In this document: one piece after another, positions 1 through 11,800 of the stretch
Layout: every line of letters begins with the position of its first letter
Numbering within the stretch: position 1 is the stretch's first letter
Assembly: GCF_032854445.1 (NCBI RefSeq)
Contig: NC_088298.1
Span: 4,338,160 to 4,402,159 of the forward strand
DNA length: 64,000 nucleotides
Origin: Liolophura sinensis
Lineage: Eukaryota; Mollusca; Polyplacophora; Chitonida; Chitonidae
Direction of reading: 5' to 3'
Program-made: the position numbers and the translations under genes
Notes under the pieces: model-generated
Databases searched by the model: none
The model's input: only the letters and a program-made list of their open reading frames with translations
Told to the model about the DNA's origin: nothing

Positions 1-198
1 TTTTCCAGAACCAAACTGACTCGGTATAAGCAGTAATTTTTAATATGCTACCCTTAACATTTACCTTAACACTGCTTTGAATGTTAATGGATGTGAATGC
101 AGACTTGTGGTGTGTGACATTAGCTATAACAAAACTACAATGCCAAACACATAAATACAGACTTAAAGCTGCAGATGCACGAACCAGCAAGAGCCGGA

Positions 199-447
199 TT
201 TGATTTATTTATTTATTTGATTGGTGTTTTAGGCCGTACTCAAGAATATTTCACTTATACGACGGCGGCCAGCATTAGGGTGGGTGGAAACCGGGCACAG
301 CCCGGGGGAAACCCACAACCATCCGCAGGTTGCTGGCAGACCTTCCCACTTACGGCCGGAGAGGAAGCCATCATGAGCTGGACTTGAACTCACAGCGACC
401 GCATTGGTGAGAGGCTCTTGGGTCATTACGCTGCGCTAGCGCGCTAA
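199..447 (-). mobile_element. SINE family 1 (tRNA-headed), nearly full copy
   Basis: On the minus strand it reads tRNA-like head, GTTCAAGTCC B-box-like motif, conserved body and an (AAAT)n tail. It lies in the CASC3 intron after exon 11. Confidence 0.8.
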
Positions 448-593
448 AGCCGGATTTGAACTTGGGACCTTATTAGTCATGGGCTTAAAACTCTGCTTTA
501 GCTGAATAAGCCAGTCACAGATTTGACCACTATTCCATGTCATGAATCAAATCATTTCACCTACATCAAACCAGTGAAACGTGAACACCTTAC

Positions 594-2838
594 CTGGACC
601 GGTTGTGGCACCTGCACCGTGACTGGGGGAGGGGTGGGGAAGTTCTGTACAGGTACTGGGGCGGGCATCCTGTAGGGTGGTGGGGCACCGTACATCATCC
701 CTGTGGGCATGTAGGGTGACGCAATAAGCTGCTGCCCCGCCGCTAGAGACACAGGGGGACCCCCAGCAAAGAGGCGTGGTGGACTAGACAGTCCTGCTGA
801 AGACACTGCAAAATATATGTTATCATTTATTCACTGTATTTCACCTAAAGATTTTTTTTTTTGTTTTAAGGGACTCATTTTGCTTGATTTTGCTTGATTC
901 ATCCATCTTCTGGGGCGGGCCACTCAAGAGTGTTTTGTGAAGACTGATTTGTGAAGATTACGTGTTTGTCATCAAAAGTATAGTTCTAAGGTCTTTATGT
1001 CCTTCTGACAGTGCATTTTACACGAGAATCTTAAGTGCTCAATGAAGATCATGAAGAGTTTTTATTCATGCATAAATACATACACAAAAGTAACGGTTGA
1101 CAAGTATATGAATGTGTCTTTCTTTCATAAAGTTTTTGTTTATGATCTATGCATTCCTACCACCAAATTTCTCAACCTTTTTGCACACGAAAGAGCAGCT
1201 TGAAGGTAGAATCTGAGTTCCACTTGGGAGCGTGGGCTTACCAGGCACTGGGTAATGGAGTTGTGGGGGTAGCATAGCTGTAGGGGGGAAGGGTGCTTCC
1301 TGTCGGGGTCGGGGTGCAGCGGGACCTGGCTGTTCTGGTCTGAAGATAGGAGCCTGGGGGCGGAAACCTGAAGGGAAATAAGGTGAGGAGTGACAGAGTG
1401 AAAAAAAATGGGTGTGCCATTATAACTTGATGGTGAACTTGGTAGAGAAGGGACCTCTATAAAAGAAAGGACAACGTTTAAAGATGCAATACCTGAGATT
1501 TTTGGCAAAAAAAATCCATATTTGCTAATGAAACCCAAGTTTCTGTATTTGCCAAGAACAACTCAAATTATTGCAACCAACACACTATAATCAGAACTGT
1601 TTTTACTGTTAAAATGGTTCTAGCTATAATATCCACTTTTAGAATCTTTATTACCACTTTTAGCATCTTTATTACCACTTTTGAATGGTAACACATGCAA
1701 TTCCATCAGATATGCGCTGCTTACTTTTTTTTGGGAAAGGCTTTGAGTTAAAGTACATATCACCTCAAAGGCCATTTCATGCTGATTTAAAATAAGATTT
1801 TTTTTTTCTTTCTTCATTTTTTTACATTAACACAAAGATTATAGTTCTGCAGGTGACTTTTCAAACCAAACAGTGCAAGCGTAAGCGCAGCGACGGCGTC
1901 AATGGTTACTTTTAGCGCGTATTCATGCTCTGATAGCCACATTGCATGTTCATATATTACAATGAATATACATGAAATACAACATTTTGAATCAGTACAA
2001 AATGCTTCGGTCAATATGTCACAAAAATTTCATCGCAGAACATCAACGTTTTTTTCAGGGTTCAAAATTAAGAATGCATGGATGCACATATGTATCCATC
2101 TTTGGGCAGTGCACCCGATGGACCCTATCTCCGCGGTTCCTAACTTTTTCTCTAAATCATAATGTTTCTTGCATTTACTTCATTTTAAAAAAGTCGTGGA
2201 AACAATAATTCAAATCTGCATGAAAAAGCTTTTTGGATGATCAAATGCCTACTTTCTTTGAAAGCGATCTTTTCTTCTAAGACAAGCGAAGTCCCCGAAG
2301 GTCTAGCTCGACCAGAAACAGAGTGTAACATTCACATATGGCAAACACATGCTTTAAGACGAGATATGCGGGTTATCAGACAGATTCGCGTTCACACGTA
2401 CGTCCTATGCTTATGAAGAATAACGTTCAGGTTGTGTAACGGGATTTTGCATGGGGTGATTCCGCTTCCAGAACCTGTTTCAGGGCGTTAACGGAAGCAG
2501 GAAACTGCTTGGCTAGCGAGGGAGCTCTTGAGGGTTTCCTAGGACAAGTGCGTCTCAGGTGTTCATACACTCACCTTGATTAAAGTAGCCCTGGTTTTCA
2601 ACAGGAGACGCCGCTTGTTCCGGATACTGGGGCTCGGGCAAACTGCGCTGCCTCTGACTTGAGTACCTCTTGGGACGATTCTGGCCAGCCTCCTGTTTAA
2701 TGATAGGTTGGGGTGGGAAGGGTTTCTGCTCCTGGTGGGGTGAAGCTGCTGTAGGGGATGTGGGCAGGTTAGGGGAGTGTGCTGACTTTTGATCTCTAGG
2801 GTTGACCTGGCTGGGTGGAGCTTGTCGTGGAGGCAGTC
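594..2838 (-). CDS. CASC3: CASC3 exons 9-11: Pro-rich C-terminal region
   Basis: Exons 2575-2838, 1242-1367 and 594-805 code for residues 524 to 724. Exon 9 carries RPKRYSSQRQRSLPEP, almost the same as the human AKRYSSQRQRPVPEP block. Exon 10 reads FRPQAPIFRPEQPGPAAPRP and then AMLPPQLHYPVP. Exon 11 has AAGQQLIASPYMPTGMMYG, matching the human QQLLAPTYFSAPGVMN region, and ends VPQPVQ at a GTAAGG donor. The phases 1/1/0 agree. At least one more exon must lie beyond the left edge. The frame chosen for exon 10 differs from the longest open frame there; phase and Pro-rich content decide it. Confidence 0.88.
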
Positions 2839-5800
2839 CTGCAACACCAAAATGAAATGACTGACAGGGTGATTGAGAGCTGGAACTTGGAAGGCATAAA
2901 TAACTGATGATCCATGTTTCTGGAACTGTCTTCATGTGTGTGCCCGAGTGTCTGACATAACTTAGCCTATCCATGGTGCTGGAGCTGTCTTCATGTGTGG
3001 GCCGGAATGTCTGACATAACTTAGCCTATCCATGGTGCTGGAACTGTCTTCATGTGTGGGCCCGAATGTCTGACATAACTTAGCCTATCCATGGTGCTGG
3101 AGCTGTCTTCATGTGTGTGCTCCAATGTCTGACATAACTTAGCCTATCCATGGTGCTGGAGCTGTCTTCATGTGTGGGCCCGAATGTCTGACATAACTTA
3201 GCCTATCCATGGTGCTGGAACTGTCTTCATGTGTGGGCCCGAATGTCTGACATAACTTAGCCTATCCATGGTGCTGGAACTGTCTTCATGTGTGTGCCCG
3301 AGTGTCTGACATAACTTAGCCTATCCATGGTGCTGGAGCTGTCTTCATGTGTGGGCCCGAATGTCTGACATAACTTAGCCTATCCATGGTGCTGGAGCTG
3401 TCTTCATGTGTGGGCCCGAATGTCTGACATAACTTAGCCTATCCATGGTGCTGGAACTGTCTTCATGTGTGGGCCCGAATGTCTGACATAACTTAGCCTA
3501 TCCATGGTGCTGGAGCTGTCTTCATGTGTGGGCCGGAATGTCTGACATAACTTAGCCTATCCATGGTGCTGGAACTGTCTTCATGTGTGGGCCCGAATGT
3601 CTGACATAACTTAGCCTATCCATGGTGCTGGAGCTGTCTTCATGTGTGTGCCCGAATGTCTGACATAACTTAGCCTATCCATGGTGCTGGAGCTGTCTTC
3701 ATGTGTGGGCCCGAATGTCTGACATAACTTAGCCTATCCATGGTGCTGGAACTGTCTTCATGTGTGGGCCCGAATGTCTGACATAACTTAGCCTATCCAT
3801 GGTGCTGGAGCTGTCTTCATGTGTGTGCTCCAATGTCTGACATAACTTAGCCTATCCATGGTGCTGGAGCTGTCTTCATGTGTGTGCTCCAATGTCTGAC
3901 ATAACTTAGCCTATCCATGGTGCTGGAGCTGTCTTCATGTGTGTGCCCCAATGTCTGACATAACTTAGCCTATCCATGGTGCTGGAACTGTCTTCATGTG
4001 TGGGCCCGAGTGTCTGACATAACTTAGCCTATCCATGGTGCTGGAGCTGTCTTCATGTGTGGGCCCGAATGTCTGACATAACTTAGCCTATCCATGGTGC
4101 TGGAACTGTCTTCATTTGTGGGCCCGAATGTCTGACATAACTTAGCCTATCCATGGTGATAGAGTTGTTGTGGTATATAACATGTATGATACCACACAAC
4201 CACAGATGTTTGTGAATTAGGGCTAGGGTCAGGGTGGGGATTTTCGGTGAATTTAGTGGCAATCCTTAGTACTACAGTACGACACACAGTGTAACAAATT
4301 ATAAGCTGTTACAGACACATCAAAGCAGTTCATTTTTATTAATTGTTTTTGCAATTAACTTTCTAAACGATGATTAGCTGGAAAAATAAACGCTGTACAA
4401 GAACTCAAACCAATTTAATCATTAACATGTGACTTAACACCATACTGAAGAATTACATGATTGTACAATAGTGGTCAGTTACTTCTGACAATTTATGGAC
4501 GAACTTTACCTTATACAGACTTAATTATTGCGCATTATATTGGTGGCAAGCCATCTCATTTCCAAATTTCCCCTATTTTCCATATCTCTCCCATGTTAAT
4601 TTTGTCAGACTAGGGTGCCTCAAAGACACTGAGCCACCCCCTTGACTAAACCTTTGATAGCTGGGAGATAATACATGTACCATCCAAAGAGAGTGAGGGC
4701 CATATGAGCATCGTCAACTACTTTTGTCACCGATCCCCAACAAACCTACAAATTCCCTGCCGATGGCTGGGATTGAACCCCCACCTCCGGTGTCCTTGAC
4801 GTCCATGACGAACATTCCCATTTTCCCAGACTCTGATAGTTCTGTTGACTTTAGAAAGGATATTCTACTGGAAAACTGTAAGTTCAGCACTAAAAATAAT
4901 ATTTTGTGACATTTATTTGCCTCTATAACTGCACTTTTGTGGGTGAAATTTGAGGCATGTTATCCTAAACATTCCTACTTAACACAGATTTGAACTCACT
5001 CTTCCTGAAGGACTTACCTCTGTCATCTTTAGCTAATGACTGGTCCATGCTGAAGCCAGTGTTCTCCTGCAACCGTGTTCGTCCGACAAACTTCCCTCGC
5101 CGCTCTCGAGAGTACGATTTTTTGTCGATCAGAGCATTTTTGTTCACGACGTTGATCTGAATGGTTTCCGTGGTGTCCGGTTCATCTGTCTTCACCTCGG
5201 CAGAGTTATCTGCCCCTCTGGACCCTTGATACCCAGAATTTGTATACTGTCTACCTTGTGAGTCACTACCACGCTCTGAAAAGTTTGGCCTGCTGTTTCG
5301 CACGTCACCATTATTTCCTCTGTTACTGTTGCGCATTTCTGCGGAATTGTTGTGACCTCCACGCTGTAACCGTGGCCCCTTACCACCTTGATTTCTTGCA
5401 GGCCCTCTGTAGTCTCGATCAGATGGCCCCCTATGATCACGCTCACTAGGCCCCCTATGATCACGCTCACCAGGTCCCCTATGGTCACGTTCACCAGGCC
5501 CCCTATGGTCATGATCGGGCGGCCCCTTATGATCACGATCAGAGCGTCCTTTAGGTTCACGATAATCATTATCGTGTGACCTCCTATTAGAATCTTCATA
5601 CTGTCGCAACTCAGATCTGTTCTGATAACGGACATCTTGCTGACCATGTTGCTCCTGGCGCGCCCTGTTGTCTTGTCTACCTTCTCGATAGTCGTACGAT
5701 TTCTGCTGATCATACCTACAAAAAAAAAAAGAAAATATTTAGAATGACATAATAACAGCACAAAGTTTCAAGGTTTTTCAAATGTGTGTACATATACCGT

Positions 5801-8800
5801 GTCTTGTTGTAGGGTGAGTCCATGCTGCCACTGAAGTACATGTATCATGCCGAAGACATCAGATATGACACTTCATCTGGTCACATTATACTGACACCAG
5901 GCCAACCAGCCCGATTCCTTGCTCTAACCCCTCTGTCCTGACTGCCAAGCTAGGCAGCAGCAAGTACCATTTTGAAAGTCCTCGATATGACCCCAGCCGT
6001 GTCTCATGACTTCAGGGCAGACACTCTTAACCATTAGGCTACCAAAGTGGTCAGTCCTCATTTATCGCTAGCTTCATATAACAGCTATATTACATAAATC
6101 TCTTATGGCTTGACAATGTGATATCTGGTACAACATCACTGGTGTTTTCACTTATACGAAAGCGGACAAAATTATGGTGAGAGGAAACTAGGCAGAGCCT
6201 GTTGGAAAGCCACGATCATCCGCAAGTTGCTGAAATACTCTCTCGCATACAACAGGAGAGGAAGCCAGCGACAGCACTGTGAAAGGCTATTGCGCCTTTG
6301 TACTATGCTAATACACTAACCACAGGGACACAAATGGTACACCAATAAAGACACCATCACAATCATTTTATTCATCCTAGGCAACATCAGGTGCAGGGTT
6401 CAAACCTGGTCTTGGACAGGGAATTCCTGTGCTCTCACTATTCGTGGAGATTTTGGTAGCAATAAAGTTTGAACAGTTAAACAATTGCTGAGGTCCACAT
6501 GTGTTCCATCAATAAAGCATATGCGTGTGTGTATGTCACGTGGGAAATGCGTTGCAAAGGTCGATGGTCTACCCCTATTTTCATCTCCCATAAAACAGCC
6601 TGTCATTGTATAAGTGAACAATTCTTAAGTATAGCGTTAAACAACCACTAGTTTAGTATAGTTTTCAGCCACAACAATCAAGCCGGCCGCTAGTTCTGAT
6701 AAGTACAGTTTTCAGCCACAACAATCAATCCCCCCACTAGTTCTGATAAGTACAGTTTTCAGCCACAACAATCAATCCCCCCACTAGCTCTGATAAGTAC
6801 AGTTTTCAGCCACAACAATCAAGCCCCCCGCTAGCTCTGATAAGTACAGTTTTCAGCCACAACAATCAAGCCGGCCGCTAGTTCTGATAAGTACAGTTTT
6901 CAGCCACAACAATCAATCCCCCCACTAGCTCTGATAAGTACAGTTTTCAGCCACAACAATCAATCCCCCCACTAGCTCTGATAAGTACAGTTTTCAGCCA
7001 CAACAATCAAGCCCCCCGCTAGCTCTGGTGAGTACAGTTTTCAACCACAACTATCAACCCCACCACTAGCTCTGATAAGCATAGTTTTCAACCACAACAA
7101 TCGTACAAATAAATCAAACCGTGTGCTCAACTTACCTCTCAGCATGGTAATCTCTGGGACCCTTGTCCTTCAGGTTCTGATAGCTCTGGCCGCGTCTTTC
7201 CTCATTGTACGAATTCTTCCTATTCTGGTAGGAGGAATTCCTCTGGCTGTTGTTGTCATACTGCGATCGGTTGTTGTCATACTGAGACCGGTCATCTTCG
7301 TTGTCGTGGGACTCCCGGTTACGATTGTTGGAGTATCTCGGAGGAGTGTCAGTTTTCTGTCGGGGTCGGTCAGAGATGAAATCTCCGAGTCGTTTCCTAT
7401 CACGAGGGTTGCCCTCTCTGTGAAAAGAAATTACATACATCTGATTTTTATTTACTCACATTTCAAGTTTTCAAATTAATTAGTAAAATTTTTATAAGAC
7501 AACTGATACCAATCATTACCAGTCCTGATCCATTGACTAATTCATTTCTTACTACCGTAACATTTCACTTATGCAAATGTTGTCATTTTCTTGGGCGTTG
7601 GGAACTAGAGTACATGGAATAAATCCCCAGCCTCCACAGAGGTCAAAATGTTTGTAAAGGTTTTCATTTACAAAAGCTCAAAATAAAAATGAAGATCTCC
7701 AAATGTGCCCAGATCGTTATGTTACACAGAAATATTCATAATTTTCAAATTATAAAATAAGTATTTCCTTCATTTTACTATGTTCATTTACAATATTTAT
7801 ATGTGAAATTTAACACATTTCACATCTATAGCTCTATAGCACTGGTCGACCATAAGTTTTGTGTTGTGGTCATCACCAAAGCTCAAAATACCAAACCTTC
7901 TATCATGGTCATGGGTTTCCGCCGGGCTCTGCCTCCCACCACAATGCTGGCCGCCGTCGTATAAGTGAAATATTCTTCTCAAGAAAATCTCACTTATGCA
8001 ACAATGCTAGAATGATAATGATTGGTTATCTTACCGTCTCCTGTTCATCCTGGGTGCTCGGTCTGGAGGTTTGTCGTGAGCTCGGATGTCATAACCGTAC
8101 AGGGCGATCAGTTCCTCGCGAGATTTCGGTGCCTGCTGAGTCTCGCTGTAACGATCATGTAACCATTTCCCATCATCCTTCCATAGTTTCTTCTTGGGTC
8201 TGTGGACAGAAAAATATTAATTTAGTTTTATGCCCTACTGAAGAATACTTCAGTTGCATGACGGTGGGCAGAGGGCAGAGCCACAACCATCTGTAGGTTG
8301 CTGTCAGACCTTCTCACGGATGACCGGAAAGGAAGCCAGCATGAGCTGGACTTGAACTCAAAGCGAACCCATGGGTGAGAGGTTCCCGCGTCACTGAGCT
8401 TACTACCTGGTCACCGAGAGCCCCCAAAACATTAACACTTTTCAGAAACTCTGATGCAAACTGACAGCCTGATACATTAATATAACTGAACTCAGAATTT
8501 CTGTATTTGCTCCTAAAAAATTCATCAAAAATAGTGCATTTTTAGAAGAAAATAAGTTCATAAAATATTTTTACCCTCAAGCTGAAACGTTTTTCCACTG
8601 CAAAAATCATCCTACAAAAAATACTTTATAAAATAACACAAGAGAATTATTGTAGAAATAAATCCATGCTGATTATTTTCTACCCCGAGTCTGTCAAAAT
8701 ACAAAAAAAATAATTTCGGACCAAACCAACTAAAGCTACCTGAAACAACAACAATATAAGAAAAACTAAGACACTTTTCCAAAAACACCCGCTGTTCTAC

Positions 8801-11800
8801 AAAAACATTAATACAGAAAGAATCTGTGATCTTACAAATGTTTTAAAAGTAAAACTGACAAACCTTTCTTCTTTAAGTTCCCCAGACTCATCTATTCGCA
8901 AGTCATGTTCGTAGAATGCTCCTTTTCTGGGTACATAGGCAGGGTTTTTCTTATCTTCATCATCGTCCAGGTCATCTGTACTAGCTTCTGGCTGTTCCTG
9001 ATAAAACAATTATTGAAGTCATTTTTTATTTTCGATTTCTCAGAGATTACCAGATTCCAAATATTTGTGTTTACTTGCTTGAGGTTTCTCACATACCCCT
9101 GTCTACTGAATTACCCCACACCCAAAACACACACCCTCCCACACGCTCTTAATCCAAATTTTACCTGTCCATCCCCACTCTGTCTCTCCTCCTCTACCCA
9201 GCCATCCTCGTATTCCCCCTCCACTACCACATCCTCACTGTACTCTCCGTCTTCATCATCGTCGTCATCGCTTGTCTCCCCTTCTTCACTGTCCGTCTCT
9301 TCGCTGTCGTCGTCTTCTTCTTCCTCACCTTCTCCGAGCTGAAACACATGATTAATTGATCCACGTTTTAAAATGTAGAACTGAGTTTTTCACATGATGT
9401 TGATAAGTTTTACTGGGGAGGGAAAAAACACTTTACTGTGGAAAAACACCTGTTTATTGTGGGGAAAATAAGAGTTTACTGTGAAAAAACACCAGTTTAC
9501 TGTGGGGAAAATAATAGTTTAATGTGGGAAAATACAAACTTACTGCAGGGAAAATACCAGTTTACTGTAGGGAAAATACAAGTTTATTGTGGGAGAAGAG
9601 CCAGGGGAAACCCACAACCATCAGCAGGTTGCTTGCAGACCTTTCCATGTATGACTGGAAAGGAAGCCAGCATGAACTGGACTGTGACTGTCATTGTGGC
9701 ATGCTGGCACGCTAACCAATCAGCCACGAAAGTCCCTGCCTAAAGGTCTAAGCCCTGTATATTGCTACAACAAATGAATCTGTGTGAATCTACCAGATAG
9801 GCAGAAAACAAGTTACTGTCACCCTAAGACAGCACACCAGCTGTTGTTCTGAAAAAAACAAAGAGCAATATGTTTTACCTCTCCATCTTTACTTTCTTCA
9901 TTGGCACTTTCATATTCAGACAAATCTGTAAACAAGAAAAAAATCAAGTGTTGGCAAAAAAATTACTGACAAAAAAAAAATCCTCAATCCAATGCTTCTT
10001 GTTCATGACATCTGGTTAACAGAAATGTCTTGTATTTTTATGGATACCAAAATTTTGAATTTATTTACAAGAAAGCTTCAGTGTTGCTCTCTGCCCCGGT
10101 CACTTGATTATGGTATGTGAATCACTTGTGAAAATGAAATCAGGAAGTTGTTAATCCGTAAAAATGTGTTGAAAATGATAATTTGACAACTTCCATTAAA
10201 ATGCCACTTGACAACAAAGCAGACATAGTTACAGTATTTATTTATTTATTTGATTGGTGTTTTACGCCGTACTCAAGAATATTTCACTTATACGACGGCG
10301 GCCAGCATTATGGTGGGTGGAAACCGGGCACAGCCCGGGGGAAACCCACGACCATCCGCAGGTTGCTGGCAGACCTTCCCACTTACGGCCGGGGAGGAAG
10401 CCAGCATGAGCTAGTTACAGTACGCCCATCATTAATAAATTCTTTGAGGTGAAACATTATCAGAAAAAATAGGATCAGTCCCTAGGGAAATTTTAGGAAA
10501 TTAGGAACTAGGAAAGCCGCTATAATTAATATTTAGATAAAAATAACTTTAGAGTAGGGTCCCTTTTCGGAGGGTTGGTCAGATTACTCCCAATGAAAAT
10601 ATTTTTAACAATGCCCTCACACTTCAGTTACCACTTTTGTTTTCAAGTGTAGATGTATATTTGAAGCTCTTAGCCATGGCAAAATACGCTATAGGTTAAA
10701 ACTGAAAAATCTTTTCATTACTGAAATATGGCTAAGACTTTTCTGTCAGTAATTGTTGACACATAGAGTGCTGTTGTATATATACATACCTTCATTAGGA
10801 TTTCCTTCACTTTCCTGTAACAAACAGAAAGGAAATGAAACAGCACTGGCAGGGCTTTACTTCTGAGGGGAATCTGATTCTTGCCTTGACTCTGTTAAAC
10901 CAAATTTACACGAATCTGCTTGGATTCCCGTACAAAGAAAATCCCCCAAAAATTATCAAAATTCCCAAATTTCTAGTTCATAACTATGGTTCCTCTCAAC
11001 AAGTGCATGTACAACCGTTCAACCGTAAACACCATCATAATTCGCCTTTTGATCAACTGTTTTTACATTATTTCGAATGGGCGTTGTTGTTGTTTGCCAT
11101 GATAGCATTCAAAACATACATACACCAGAACCTCTTTACTGACCTACAGAGATCAAAATAAATTGTGAAGTAGTCAAGATTTTGTAAATGAATCAACTGT
11201 TTTATTCTACATTGCAAGCAAATTCTTATGGATTTACAGTGCTACAGATTTACAATGCTACGAGCATAAATACGCTTAAAAAAAAATTAGATGATACTCT
11301 CATAAAATTAAAACTGTACACGCCCGAAGATTTGTGTGTACGCCTAAGTTCCTGATAGCTAGCGTACATGTGAGACTTAAAGCAGACGTGTAATATGACG
11401 TGGGGATTTGCTATAGGGAAGTTGCATACTTCAAAGTATGACTTCTGGTAGGAAGTAACATACTCCCTCTCTTTCAAAGTCAGGGGTACCATACTCCCTC
11501 TGACAAAAACTTATCTGCAGCACTGAGTTTATCATAAACTAACCTACAAACAGTGATATTTAAGTCACCTGGAATACCCAAAACTGTTTAGTTTTATATA
11601 CCACAAATTAAAACTTTCACTTGGAGTAACTGCATACTTTGCGGTTCTAGATTTGACCTAGATTCTGGTGGATTCTCGCAAAGCAAACCTATGGGAATTC
11701 ATTTAGGTTCTCGTACAAAATTACAAAAATAAAGGCTTGAATGGTGTTTATTTTATTTGATTGGTGTCAAACACAATGCACTGAAGATTCGCTGGTAGAA

